Assembly (NCBI GenBank): GCA_023213315.1
Contig: JAKCPI010008049.1
Location: 29,578-93,577 of the forward strand
DNA from: Euborellia annulipes
Taxonomy: Eukaryota > Arthropoda > Insecta > Dermaptera > Anisolabididae
Direction of reading: 5' to 3'
DNA length: 64,000 nucleotides
Shown here: one piece after another, positions 32,406 to 43,930 of the stretch
Layout of the letters: the number at the start of each line of letters is the position of its first letter
How positions within the stretch are numbered: position 1 is the stretch's first letter
Notes under the pieces: model-generated
What the model was told of the DNA's origin: nothing
Seen by the model: the letters and a program-made list of their open reading frames with translations, nothing else
Database searches by the model: none
Translations under genes and position numbers: made by a program

Positions 32406-33304
32406 ATTAAAATCTAATCATCACTAATACATTTACTGGTATTTTAATAGATTATTATAAGAGTTTGGGGTTAAGATTATCTAAAAAACGAACACAAATG
32501 AGTGAAGTATTACAAAATTTTTCCTCCACTCTGTGGTTGTAAAAATCATTAACTTAAAAAAAAGGAAGAAAATATTAAAATGAAGCTGGTGTAATCGTTA
32601 ACTACATTTTAATATTATTAATTAGTGATAAATGAATAGCTATTAAAAAATTATAGGATATTTATTTGCTTTCACTCAGTCGTTACTAACAAGTGAAGGT
32701 CAAATGTGTTTGGAGAGGATTTCTATACAAAGTATCCTTTACAATATATATGGTGTAGCAGTGTGTGCATAAATAACGAGGAAATAAAAACATCACCCGG
32801 AATAAAAGGCAATGACATATTTACTTAGAAGGCGTTATTCATTCGTTTACTATTTATAATTATTTTTTTTTTGTCTATTTATTATTTTCTAATAATATTT
32901 TTATTAGCATATTATTTGTTTTATGAGAAAATATAAAAATAAATAAGTGATTATGTGAGAACTTATATGAATGAATTAAAAAAGTTACTTTTTTTATATG
33001 AGAAAAAAATGAAGGAATTTTTAATATGTTAATTTTTTTCTTAAATAAAAGTTAAAATCTAGATTTAATGTCACTTATTAAGAACACCCAATTGAGATTT
33101 CATCAATACAAGGGATGATTTTATTCATGAGCAAACTAAGTAAGAACATTTTCTAGTGATTAAGGAACTTCAAAACTACATTATAGCAAAGATTTTGGAA
33201 AATAATCATAGTTAAATAAAATTGAAAATTGAAATAAAGGGTAATTAGTTATAAATAAAAAGTCTTGAATAGTCATAATTTATAATTTAACTAATTAAAT
33301 GGGA
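32406..33304. other. AT-rich interval, no gene seen
   Basis: No repeat, frame or promoter patch recognised. Confidence 0.55.
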
Positions 33305-33430
33305 GATCTTTTCTAGTTGGTTGGATATCGAACTCGGGATCTCCAGTCTATCAACACTCCTATATCTCAGGTAAGATGGAGATCCCGAGTTGGTCAGGAG
33401 ACATTTGGCTTACCAAAAATATATATTTCA
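33305..33430. repeat. Small inverted repeat of a tRNA-like B-box sequence
   Basis: AACTCGGGATCTCCA (about 33330) faces TGGAGATCCCGAGTT (about 33376). Each half resembles a tRNA T-arm end (GATCCCGAGTTCGATATCC on the minus strand). Between them TATATCTCAG|GTAAGATGG is an acceptor-like plus donor-like junction at 33370/33371 on the plus strand. Confidence 0.4.
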
Positions 33431-33525
33431 CATTTAATTATAAAAAGTAAAAAAAAAAAATTATTTAATTAAGAGAAGTTTTTTTTTTCAACTCTTGCAA
33501 CAAATCAACACAATAGACACCCCAT

Positions 33526-33895
33526 AAAGAAAAATCTGGTGTGACTGGTCGCACAGCATGGGAAAATATATTTTATTTTGTTACCATGGCAACCAATTCT
33601 CCTATCTTTCCTATCAAGTACAAGAGTAAAGAGATCTTCAGAAGATTTCAATGACAAAATGAGAATATACATTTTAAAGAGAATCTAAAAAATAATTATT
33701 GATTTTTGAATTTTAATCAAAATCGTTGGAGCGAATTTAGAGAAAATCGGAAAAAAAAACTGAAAAAGGGCATCAGTAAAGTACTAGTACTTTTTGGCCG
33801 ATTTTGTACAAAAGCTTCGTGTCACGTCCCATGGGGGTGGCTAACTTAAATATAAAATTTCAACTTCCTAATTAATTATTTAAACGGGAAAAATA
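33526..33895 (+). mobile_element. HER copy, hairpin and 3' part deleted
   Basis: CTGGTGTGACTGGTCGCACA then a direct jump into the interior, so most of the hairpin is lost. Perfect X-box GTTACCATGGCAAC at 33580-33593. Runs to the AAAATTTCAACTTCCTA block. Confidence 0.75.
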
Positions 33896-34954
33896 TTAAT
33901 TTATTATTAATATTTAAAAAAATATAAAGTTCAAAAAAAAAAAAGTTTAAAAAAAAAGTCAAAGAAAGAAAGTAAACATCCTTAGGTATGTATGTATTGT
34001 AAGGGATGGCCGAGTAACCCCCTACTCTAAATAAAAAAAAAAAAAATTCAATGGACTAGTGATTCTAATTTGAAATGAATTTGTTAGTGACCCAAAAGGC
34101 AGATAGTGAAGTATTTTTTTGTGTTCTAGGCGTAGAGAATCAGTCTCGTGTACGAGGATTTTGTAAGTTTCAAGTCTTCAATAAAGAAGCAAGCGTGTTC
34201 TCTTGTTCAGAAGAGAAAGTTGTTGCTTTGTTGTTGTTGTTGTTGCCTTATTATCTTCCATGATCGAAATTCAGTGTGATTGCTGGGTCGGTATTTTATA
34301 ATCAAAAAGTCAGCGGCGATTTTCTTATTTAATGGCCATCACCTGCCTAAGTTTACTGGTTAAAAAAAAGGAATATGATGATCAAAAAAAAAAAAAATAA
34401 ATAAATAAATAAATAAAAAGAGAGAATTGTCCTTGTATTTGATATCACAAACATGAGTAAGAGTATCATTTAAAATTTTAGGGAAAATAAATTTAAAAAA
34501 TTTAAACACTCGAAGTTTCAAAGAGATGACTCAAATTGGTTGCCAAAATAATTTAAATAAACCTGTGACTGAATTAGAATTAATTTATTAATTATTCTCT
34601 AAGGTATTGTCTCTTAGAGAAGATGTATATAAATTTTACTTATATAGACTTAAAAGAAGGGAGACTTCTTTCAGCTAGGACCCAGGACACCTACGCTATT
34701 TGGAATCATGCCCTATTATTTCCTACTATCCTTGGATTTTATGAATTAAAAAAAAAAATCTAATGAATGAATTTTTTTTAAATGCAATCTGCAAATTTTT
34801 TTATTTGTCCTTAATCACCGATCCTTGCAGACGCAAGAATAAAAGAATAATAATGAACATAAAAATAATAATTCACTAAATGGCCTTGAAAAACAATTTA
34901 ATTCGATCAGGAAAATATTGAAGAAAAACAATAAAGGATCTTTAGTTTTATACC
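33896..34954. other. AT-rich interval with one odd frame
   Basis: A 62-codon frame at 34075-34263 in moderately mixed sequence ends in a TTG repeat coding LLLLLL. It has no family features and is not called. Otherwise AT-rich, with an AAAT run near 34400. Confidence 0.45.
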
Positions 34955-35240
34955 CACCCTAATGGTGAAAGGGCTCTCTTTCGAAACATTCTTAATAAAT
35001 GAATAGTACAATTCTATTTAAAGTTTTACTTTGTTTTAAATTTGCATTATCATAAATGCATTTCTGACAAGGACACATTTAGCACTAAAAATAGTTTTTA
35101 AATAATGTTTATTGAAGGCTGAAATTTTAGCGTTAAAAGATGAAAAGAGTGCAGCAGCTTTTATTATAATAAAATAGTATATCAACTTAATAATAGGACA
35201 ACGTTTCGACATCTAATTGTGCCTTGTACAGATTTCTCAA
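34955..35240. repeat. Decayed Penelope-like ends with hammerhead-like remnants
   Basis: GGTGAAAGGGCTCTCTTTCG then AAACATTC (34971-35000, plus) forms a GAAAG/CTTTC stem followed by GAAA. At 35211-35231 the minus strand reads CTGTACAAGGCAC ... GTCGAAACGTTG. Both lack a full first core box. Confidence 0.35.
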
Positions 35241-35605
35241 ATGATAGAAATGATGTGAAAAGAGGGTACTCTTATGAATCAGATAAAATTTTATTATAAT
35301 AGAGGGATTTGTACACTTTTCTCACACTATAAAATCATTTTATTAAAAAAATAATTAATAAAAGTAACTATTTGTAAAAATAGAATGGTCATTTTGATTA
35401 GTAATAGAAAATTATAGCGACCTATTTTAGTAGTTATATTATTAAATAAAATAAATTGAAAAGTTATGGATTTATATGTATTATTTTTTAATAGTGATAA
35501 AAAAAATAAATATAATAATAATCGAAAAATATATTTTAATTTTTTTTATTAAAAAAAAATGCCAAATATAAATAAATACCCCCCAGAGAAATAAGAAAAA
35601 CTACA
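35241..35605. other. AT-rich interval, no gene seen
   Basis: Nothing recognised. Confidence 0.5.
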
Positions 35606-35808
35606 CTTGAAACCAGGGCCGGATCTAGGGGGGGGAGGGGGTGCATGTGCCCCGGGCGGCAGATATCAGGGGGCGGCAATTAAAGAAAGATTTACTAAAA
35701 AAAAAGGTAAAATGATATGAATTTTGTATAGAAAATTTTAAGGAGGGGGCGACAAATTAGATTTTGCCCCCCCCTAAAAAATCTCCTAGTTCCGGCCCTG
35801 CTTGAAAC
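35606..35808. mobile_element. hAT MITE with perfect 8-bp duplication
   Basis: CTTGAAAC at 35606-35613 and 35801-35808 flanks 35614-35800. TIRs CAGGGCCGGATCTAGG and CCTAGTTCCGGCCCTG are near-perfect inverted repeats. An interior block AAAAGGTAAAATGATATGAA recurs, degenerate, at 47150-47520. Confidence 0.85.
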
Positions 35809-36544
35809 CTGACTGTGACTGGGAGCAGCGTACCCCCTCCCTTCCAAATCGAAATAAAAATAAAAAATATAAATAAAAAACTGATTAATTCAAGCTATCT
35901 TTGAGAAGATAAAAACTTCGAATAATGCCATCCCCTATCTCCAATTTAATAAAATAATAAAATGAATATTAGAAAAGATGCCCCCTCCCCCCCGCCTTCC
36001 GCTGGATACACCCAAGACTGCTAGCCATTGATATAGAATTATTTATACAAATAATTGCCAAAATATAAATTCTAAATCGTCTTCAATACTGAAGTACAAT
36101 ATAAAAAAAATCAAAACCAGGTTCTCGACAAAAAAAATATCTCCTCAACTATTAGCTTCAGCAAAATAATTCTATATAAACAAATTGTTCAAAATTAAGA
36201 TTTCGTATTTGGGTGATATATTGGAAGAGTAAATCTGTAGTCTAGAAATTATTTATTTCAAATCCCATAAAATGAGGAAGAAGTTGAATGGGGTGGCACC
36301 CGTAGGAGAGGGTGAAAAAAAATAAAAACTAAAATAATTTAGTAATAAGAATCGATCGCTGGCTTATAACTCAAAAATGAAAAGAGGTGCCCTAATAAAA
36401 AAATTAGGGTTGATAGAGAATTGAATCCTGCATCGAATGATATATATTAGAATAGGGTGGCCCCCGTAGAAAGGGGTGAAAAAAAATAAAAACTACTTTT
36501 GTCAAATAGATGATGACATATGTAGAAAATAATTTATAAATCCT
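35809..36544. repeat. AT-rich interval with a two-unit direct repeat
   Basis: GGGTGGCACCCGTAGGAGAG and GGGTGGCCCCCGTAGAAAGG, each followed by GGGTGAAAAAAAATAAAAAC, lie about 166 bp apart (36291 and 36457). No gene seen. Confidence 0.5.
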
Positions 36545-36690
36545 AAACAAAGCAACCGTCACCACAATCGTTGCGGTTAAGTGACGCCAAGCACTGCGAA
36601 AGCTCGGGATTGGTGTCCCCGAGCAATCAGAGTGTGAAACGTCCCCCGGTAGCCATCGATACGTATGTATTTTATAAATAAATTTATCAC
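36545..36690 (+). mobile_element. 5S rRNA-derived SINE or 5S pseudogene
   Basis: GGTTAAGTGACGCCAAGC (36575-36592) and GGATTGGTGTCCCC (36607-36620) match box A and box C of the 5S internal promoter in order and approximate spacing. Behind them comes a non-5S tail, GTAGCCATCGATACGTATGT. A related unit with a matching tail is at 39745. The shared tail favours a SINE over a plain pseudogene. Confidence 0.5.
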
Positions 36691-37552
36691 CCCTAAATGG
36701 CCTCTATAGCCAAAAAGAGTTAAAAAAAAAACAACTATAAAAATACTACTAACAAAGAATATAAATAAACTAAAAAAAAAAAAATATTTAATTTGAATAA
36801 GAAATTAATAAGTAAAGAATAAATTAATATTAATCCTAATGTATAGAATAAATAACCTCGAAAGACAAAAAAAAAAAAATAAGAAGTTATAAATAAAAAA
36901 GAAAGCCACTGAGGAAATGGATTTCTTCTCTCTAGTTTATGAACTTCCTGACTAAAACTTGGAAACATGAGCTTCAATTTATAGATCCATCCTCTTTATT
37001 AAAACTAATGCCTGGTTTCAGTTTCTTTGAAAATTTAACTTTCAAAGTATCGCAGAAAAAAAAAATGTTTTTGAATTATTTATAAAGTTTTGATAATATT
37101 ATTAAGTAGGCCTAATGGGAAGGAAATTACTTAAATTTACAATACTCAAAAAAAAAACTTTTAAAAGGCTTATTTTTTTAAATTTAATTGATGAAATTAG
37201 CAAAAGTATAATTAATAGAATGAAAATAGAAAATAAATACTTGAGGAATGTTAACAAGATTAAATTTCCATAAACATCGCGATTTCATCAATTTGTAATC
37301 AAGTTTGGAAAAAAATTATAAAAGTAAAAAAAAAAAAAAAAAAAAATACATTGAGCAAGAATTATTTATATTTGAAGTGAAAAAGAAAAATAACTATCAA
37401 AGAACATTTTGTTCTTTATCAATATAAATTTACTAGCTACACAACTATTGGCATCTATCTGTGGATCCGAGTTGGAAGAGGCAAATAAATGCTATGAAGT
37501 ATATATAGGTTTAGGAATTTTCAAAAATTAAAATCCAGCGATAAATCTAATA
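36691..37552. other. AT-rich interval, no gene seen
   Basis: The 80-codon minus frame (36735-36977) is F/L/Y-rich as expected from A/T bias. Poly(A) at 37327-37346. Confidence 0.5.
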
Positions 37553-37757
37553 ATGAAAATCTGGTGTGACTTGCGTACATTATAAAACTTTCTCTAGACT
37601 TGGGGTATTGAAAGTTGTATACTGTGCTTATCATACCAGATTTTTTGGATTAGGGAGCTTCAAGACGTGTATATGCAACAAATTTTCGGCATCGAATTTT
37701 TGACATGAATGCAATACTTTCAATATATTAATAGGTATAAGTAAGAAAAAGTAAAAT
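37553..37757 (+). mobile_element. HER copy with the interior deleted
   Basis: The long hairpin (CTGGTGTGACTTGCGTAC ... ATCATACCAGA) is joined directly to the 3' part (GGATTAGGGAGCTTC, AATTTTTGACATGAATGC) and the end AGTAAGAAAAAGTAAAA. Confidence 0.75.
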
Positions 37758-37772
37758 CCCATCTAAAAAATG

Positions 37773-38260
37773 ATCTAGTGCAGTGATTTCCAAACTTTAT
37801 GTTATCACGCCTCCTTAAAAATATTTAATCGTATAACGCCTCTCCCCCTCCCAGGGCCGGATTTAAAAGTATGCCGCCTATAGGCTAAAGCCCTTTGCCG
37901 CCCGGAAACTAAATTTTTGCTGCCTTGCGGAAAATAGTTTTTCTCCTCGTGTAAATCATTTGACTTTTTTTAGGGAAGTTAAATGTTGCCGCCTTGCGGA
38001 ATATAATTTTGCCTATTTAGAAATACAGCCTGACCACTTCCACCTCCCACCCCCATTTTATAAAATAATACAAATACTAAAATTTTTGTGCAAAAAAATT
38101 TATTGATACAAGCTATTATATTATTTATTATTTTATTTATAAGAATTTAGCAGTCATTTAGAAAATTGCTCGCTGTGGCTAATATTCGTGCCTCCCCTAA
38201 GACTAGTCCGCGCTTCCCTAGGGAGGTGCGCCTCACAGTTTGGAAAACGTTGATCTAGTG
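37773..38260 (+). mobile_element. hAT MITE with perfect 8-bp duplication and nested insert
   Basis: ATCTAGTG at 37773-37780 and 38253-38260 flanks 37781-38252. Ends CAGTGATTTCCAAAC and GTTTGGAAAACGTTG belong to the family of the 10.8-13.3 kb composite. A second element starts inside at 37852 (CAGGGCCGGATTTAAAAG). Its interior repeats GCCGCCTTGCGGAATATAAT-type words; its right end is unclear. Confidence 0.85.
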
Positions 38261-38984
38261 CCTTTTGTCTTAAATAATATGCAATTTTTTATTTGCCATA
38301 TTGCCATTTTAATTTGATAGCACCACAATGTTTAAACAATGCTTTAAACATGAGCAATAAATGAGCCCTAAGACATCTCATTCTTGACATTTCAAAATTA
38401 TTACTTCATTATACCGCTTGTCATTAAATAATAAAAATAAATAAATATCTAATTATAAATAAAAAGGCCTCTAAATAATAAGTGGATTCACGTAATTTAG
38501 GTCAGATAGCATAGGCGCCGATTGATTATTCAATAATTTCATTACGTATATCATTATTAATGAGCAATATTATTCAAGTAGATGGTCCCAATTAGGATAA
38601 AACTATTTTTATCTGCTGATATATAGGCTAGAGGATGTAAGAAATATATAGGTCATTAAGTGGTTAATAAAAAGCTACGAAGAGGATCCATATTCGAAAT
38701 GAAAAAATATTGAATAGTTTTTATAAAAGAGAAATTGTAATTAAAAAAAAAAAATATTTCAAGGGAGGAATAAAATTTTTATTTAATGGCCAGTAATTAA
38801 ATTAGAAAAAGAAAATTAATTAAAAGTTATAGTATAAGTAAAATATTCTATTTTTAATATATTCCAAAGAATTGACCGTCGACATTAAACATTCTAAAAT
38901 TTAATTAAATTTTCATCTAATTATAGATAAATAAATGATACGGGGTTAAGTTTCAAAAGGTTTTTATTTTTAGCTTATGGGAAG
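38261..38984. other. AT-rich interval, no gene seen
   Basis: Nothing recognised. Confidence 0.5.
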
Positions 38985-39113
38985 CAGTGCGAAAACCACT
39001 TTTTTGGATTCAGGGGGACCTCAAAACGTGTATATCTATCAAAATCTCGACATCCAATTTTTGACATGAATCCAATACTTTCTATATATATATATAGGTA
39101 AGAGAAAGTAAAA
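38985..39113 (+). mobile_element. HER 3' end fragment
   Basis: GCGAAAACCACTTTTTTGGA through CAAAACGTGTATATCTATCA to GGTAAGAGAAAGTAAAAATC. Confidence 0.75.
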
Positions 39114-39524
39114 ATCTTGTGAAACTTAACCAAGTGTTATTTATCTATCTATAATTATATGAAAATTTAATTAAATCCTATTTTTAACAATACACAGAAA
39201 AGATTTTTACAAATGGAGGATCCAGGTTATTAAGATAATCCATATCTACCTCAAGGTAAAATTATCCAACTTAATCAGTGAATACTGACAACCCAAAATC
39301 ATATAATCACAAAAAAGTTATAAATAATCACGAATAGCGATAAATATGAATGAGGACGAGAAATTGCATTGCAACAAGTTCGAACCTTATAACATCGTCA
39401 AACAAGAGTTGAATATGTTTTATAAAGGAGAAAAAATTGATTATAAATAATAAATAAGAAAAGGATTTGATGAATTTTTTTAATGAAAGTAAAACAAATT
39501 TTTCCTAAAATAAAATTACTTGTT
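39114..39524. other. AT-rich interval, no gene seen
   Basis: Nothing recognised. Confidence 0.45.
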
Positions 39525-39715
39525 TTCGGGTAAACTGTGGTTTATTTGTACAAGATACAATGTTTCAGCCACTCCCCTGGTCTTTTTCAGATACACATTC
39601 AGGATAAATCACAAAGTGTCTTACATCCAATCAATATACACTCTGAAGAAGGCATGAAAAGTTGTATAAATAAGTTATTTAAACCGAAAACAAGTAATTT
39701 TATTTGAAAACTATA
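39525..39715. repeat. Penelope-like inverted ends with hammerhead-like remnant
   Basis: GTTTTCGGGTAAACTGTGGT left and TAAACCGAAAACAAG right are inverted. On the minus strand (39590-39561) CTGAAAA, ACCA ... TGGC and GAAACATTG are in hammerhead order, but the core box has A for G. CTGAAGAAGGCATG at 39641 is the partner remnant. Same family as 52386-52640. Confidence 0.4.
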
Positions 39716-39744
39716 ACTTAGAAAGGTTTGACTCTCACAAGAAG

Positions 39745-39870
39745 AAGAATCGGCAAGAACCAAGATCAGTGTTGTTAAGCAACGCCAAGCAGAGCTGAAT
39801 ATAGGGATAGGTGGCCACCGACAAACAAGACTGTTGAACGCCTAGTGGAAGCCATCAATATAATAATTAT
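39745..39870 (+). mobile_element. 5S rRNA-derived SINE or 5S pseudogene
   Basis: GTTAAGCAACGCCAAGC (39774-39790) and GGATAGGTGGCCACC (39805-39819) match 5S box A and box C closely. The stretch between is shorter than in true 5S. It then runs into GTGGAAGCCATCAATATAAT, the same tail as at 36650. A functional 5S gene is excluded because the 5' and 3' ends do not pair. Confidence 0.55.
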
Positions 39871-41017
39871 ATTTAAATAAAATATAAAAAATTTGTAAAG
39901 TAAAAGGTCTGAGCAACCGAAATGACTTAAAATAAAAAAAAAACTCACATTTCCCCTGATTTTCTTCAAGGGGTACAAAACAATATGTATAAAAAACAAA
40001 CAGTACTATTCACCTAAATACGAATCTAAAACTTCCACTTTCCAAAGAAAGGGAAAGTGAAAAAATGTATTGATATCAATATTGTATATCAATATTTACT
40101 TAAAATTTTGTAATAGAAACAACAATCTAATAATAAGTGAGTAGTTTTACTGAATATAATTAGCAAAAGTAAAATATCAATAATTTATTTTCTGAATAAA
40201 AAAAAAAAAAAAAACTTCTTCGAGATGGTTTGAAAAAAAAAGTTTTAGAAATGGAAAATTCTCAAATCGAAATTTCAAAATTAATTATTCTAAAAGAATG
40301 AGGGGAAAACAACTTATCGGCCATTACGACACCTGTTTAAGTTTTGCGCGAATGAGCTAATCATTTTTACAAATATCTAGTGACATCAGGGGTGACGTAT
40401 TCTTTTTTCCTTTCACTCACCATAATTGATTAAGTCAGAGAAAGAATGACTTTCTTCAAATTTTTTTTTCAATACATTATTTTGAAAGATCTATTATCTA
40501 TTAATTAAAAATAATGATGCGTTTTGAATATTAAATAGAAAACTTAAAATAATTTTTTTTTTTTTTTTCTTAAGTGAATTGGTGATTTTGTTTACCTTAA
40601 ATGTGTTGTTAACCAAACAAGAAGATATTCATAGATGTTTGTATATGATGTTTACCTGGAACAAAAGAAAAGTGAAATTAGAATAAAGAATAACATAATA
40701 TATTATATTAAAAGGAGGCCGACTGGAGGTTTTGCAAGACTTCACATGTCTCTACATTAAGAAAGTCTAGTATACTGAATTCAAAAAAATATTCTCAAAA
40801 TTGATCTCGCTGGAGCAGTCAGGAAGCAGGAATCAAATTACGTATCTTGTATTTGCAAGTATTTCTGATGAGGAGCCTAGGGCCTGATGGTGGCGTTAAT
40901 ATGTAAAGAGAACCCTTATTATTTGTATGCAGAATAGTGAATGATCCTGACCAATCACATCTCGTTCGGCACTTCCGAAACTTTATCTGAAGCCAGAAAC
41001 AGACAGCTTCTGGGGAT
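39871..41017. other. AT-rich interval containing a recursive-splice-like site
   Basis: Mostly AT-rich. 40700-41000 is more mixed (GGAGGCCGACTGGAGG, GTCAGGAAGCAGGAATC) but has no frame. The junction at 40655/40656 is listed separately. Confidence 0.45.
40640..40680 (-). promoter_or_regulatory. Candidate recursive splice site
   Basis: On the minus strand CTTTTCTTTTGTTCCAG|GTAAACATC: a pyrimidine-rich tract and acceptor AG joined directly to a donor GT (junction 40656/40655), with no exon between. That is the ratchet-point layout known from long arthropod introns. The donor half is weaker than at 57411. Confidence 0.35.
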
Positions 41018-41219
41018 TAGTTTTTACTTTCTCTTACCTATATCTATGAGTTAATATACATATATATGAGTCCCCTGAATCCAAAAAATTGGTTTTCGAA
41101 ACATGGTCTGTCTGTGTATGTTTGTGTCTGTCTGTGAACAAAATATCTCAAGAAAGAAAAGAGCTAGGAGGTTGAAATTTTATATTTAAGTTAGGCACCC
41201 CCTTGGGACGTGGCCATGG
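41018..41219 (-). mobile_element. HER fragment broken by a G/C-rich insert
   Basis: TTTTTACTTTCTCTTACC through GAGCTAGGAGGTTGAAATTT to CCCCTTGGGACGTG, where it stops at an inserted element. Confidence 0.75.
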
Positions 41220-41460
41220 GCGTCCGCAGGGGGGGGGCAACCAGGCACTTGCCCCCCCCCCACCCCTGGAAAATTAAAATGATACAAAAAAATGTAAAAA
41301 TGCGACTGTCATTTTGGAGAATTTTTTGACTTTCTTGTTAAAATATCTTTAAAAGCGGACGGCAGAAACTTTTGATTTTATTTTTAACGTATCCCTCGGA
41401 AGTGAATTAATAAAATGTAAGTTTTTTTGTTTTTGTATCTATTGCAGAGGTGGCTATATA
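41220..41460. repeat. MITE-like insert into HER
   Basis: CATGGGCGTCCGCAGG, a G run, then GCACTTGCCCCCC, is a typical hAT-like subterminal fold. The right end was not found, so the boundary is approximate. Confidence 0.35.
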
Positions 41461-43345
41461 ATTCGATATGTGTGGGTTTCGTCGTTATTCCCCATAGGCT
41501 ACATGTTAAATTTCAATTTTTTAAAAATTAATTATACGATAACCCTGGGTTAGATCTGCTTCAAAATTTTATTTTATACGTATTTGATAGTGATTAATAA
41601 CATATTAAAAAATTAGCTTTTAATATTATAGAGTGCTTTAATGTCCGAACAACCTTAATTACATCCATAATAATATTTCTATAGAGCAGAGATTTCCAAA
41701 TTTTTGGTTCAGAGCATTGAAAATAAGTTTTCATTTCGGTCATTTGGTTTAAAGTACAAGCACATGATGTTATTTTTTAGGTGGTTCAAATATTTTTTAT
41801 TTTGATTAGCTAATTTTTGTTTAATAAATATTTTACCTGTAAAATGACAATATATAATAATAATAAATAAAGATATTTATAAATTAGGTCAACATAATTA
41901 ATATTTTATGTTGCAAGATATAATTGCTATTTGTCTATAAAAATAACTCTCGTTAATTAGTTTGCCTTTTTTGTTATCTAAGGATCCTTGGAATGTTCAT
42001 TCATACTCTTTTATCCAAAATGGAAATTTTTTCTACAATTTTGTAGCTACTTTAAATTAAAAACAAAGTAAAAAAATACTTTCTTGTTATTAAGGAGTTA
42101 AGCTTTTAGGTGAAAAAAAGAAGAAAAATGTCAACAAAATTCTGATAATCACAACATAGGAGTAGGAAGGAAGATAATTTCGGTTAAGAGTGAGGGTGAA
42201 ACCTTTTGTTTCGTCATTATCCTGGATGAAGTACCCTTGACCTAATCAAGTAAATGAAAATATATATATAGGATAGTAATATAATAGAAAACTACAAGGC
42301 TGGACTGGAAACACATTTAGGCCCAGGAAATACAGTAGGACCCACAATATTAAATTTAAGGAAAAGAAATTTCAAAAAAGTATTAAAATAATAAATAGAT
42401 TTTTTTTTGAATAATTGCAACAAAATTAAGTAGGCTATATAGTGAAGTAAATCCTTAGATATATTTGAGGGCCCCCGGGGGATATTCCCGGATCGACCTC
42501 TCGCCTCCCACTTCACATGTCTATGATTTTTTATTTTTTTAGAAACCTAAATTACTTTAATAAATCCCTCCCTCGTCGAAAATTGAAAACTATATAAAGA
42601 TTTTTTTTTAAATAAAACAATTTCAAAATGAAGATTTGTAAAATTTTCATCTCTCAACCAAGATAATGAATATTTGGAAATCATGTTAATGACACAATGC
42701 GCGAATATAAAAAAAATATCTGGATAATTTTTATTTAACGAGATATTTTATTGCTTAACCCTAACTAAAATCACACGGACGTTTAAATATACCGATAAAT
42801 ATTACCTATATTTCTACGAAAGAAAGTTTTTTTTTTTATTTTGAAAAGATTTATATAACTCTTCTTTTACTAAAGGTTTAAGACCTTATATTCGTATTTA
42901 TAAATAAAAAAAGGTAAGGGCTGGCTACTTGGCTCCCCTTTCGTTCTTTTATTACCCTTACTTTTTAAGTTAACGGGTTTCTCGATAAAACTTTCTTTAA
43001 ATTTGCCAACATCGGTTGTGTGAAAAAAAAAAAATTTACAACCCGTTGTTAAAAACATACCGACCAATATAAAGAAAAATCTGTGTAAGAGTTAATAGTA
43101 AGTATAAATCTGCCAAAAAGTAGTGTCATAATGAATGTGAGAGTAGTAGGGTGGACGCTTATTAGATATTTGGCGTTTTTTTTTTTTTTTTTTTTTTATT
43201 TTTCGGCTAGTGCGGCCATTTAAGAGTTTAGAATTTTATTTAATAGATAGATTTTAAAAGACATAGGGGGGGGGGGGGGGCCCCCCGGTACCGATAGCTA
43301 CCTTACTTGGTGACAAGATAATCATATAAGCTTATTATAAAATCA
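41461..43345. other. AT-rich interval, no gene seen
   Basis: CAGAGATTTCCAAATTTTTG at about 41686 recalls an hAT end without partner. A G/C homopolymer pair lies at 43265-43287. Frames of 74 and 65 codons at 42292-42516 and 42870-43067 have no features. Confidence 0.45.
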
Positions 43346-43440
43346 ATTTTTACTTTCTCTTACTTATATATGTAGGCCTATATATATAGAGAGAAAGTAT
43401 TGGATTCATGTCAAAAATTCGATGTCGAGATTTTTAATAA
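43346..43440 (-). repeat. HER terminal fragment
   Basis: TTTTTACTTTCTCTTACTTA, AGAGAGAAAGTATTGGATTC, AAAAATTCGATGTCGAGATT, then unrelated sequence. Confidence 0.7.
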
Positions 43441-43624
43441 TTTGTTTCCAAATCTCAAAATGTGGTAATATTCAGTTTCTGAAAAAAATAGGAATGTTAG
43501 GTCTAATTATTTATATTTTACTCTAATCCTATTACATACAAAGATAGTTTTATATTGTAATTTAACTTTCTCTTGTAAATGTTAAGATTATGTATATCAA
43601 AAGATAAAAAAATGAATTATATGA

Positions 43625-43930
43625 TTATTTTTTTTGGTGAGACATAGATGCTTCTGTTGAGGAATCGAACCGAAACCAATGAGCTGTGACAAAGATCAGG
43701 TTGAATTTCTTTCGGTGTTTTCTAGCATGCTTGTTACAGCGGTTTATTTTTTTGTCTATTTTTGGAAACCGCCTGTTCTGTATGGGGCATATCGGGCACA
43801 AGGCCGTTTGCGGCGGCGGGACCCACTTACCCACTGATCTAGACACAGTGGCCGCCACTTGTTTGGGACCTGCGCAACTCCAATAGAGTCTCCCAAGGGA
43901 CACCACCATAGAAAAATTACCAAAAGACAA
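43625..43930 (-). repeat. GC-richer patch with tRNA-like A- and B-box words
   Basis: On the minus strand TAGATCAGTGGGTAAG (about 43855-43835) resembles a tRNA A-box, and GGTTTCGGTTCGATTCC (about 43677-43660) a B-box. They lie about 180 bases apart, too far for a tRNA. A SINE with an insertion or chance are both possible. The same DNA gives a 101-codon minus frame rich in Cys, Lys and Arg; no family is recognised, so no CDS is called. Confidence 0.3.

Noticed and set aside
36545..39870. Functional 5S rRNA genes
   Set aside because: Only promoter boxes resemble 5S; the terminal stem is absent and the region between the boxes is shortened.
40868..40895. CTGATGAGGAGCC as a hammerhead core
   Set aside because: No following GAAA and no stem II that would place one.
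43650..43860. Functional tRNA gene
   Set aside because: A- and B-box words are too far apart and no cloverleaf forms.
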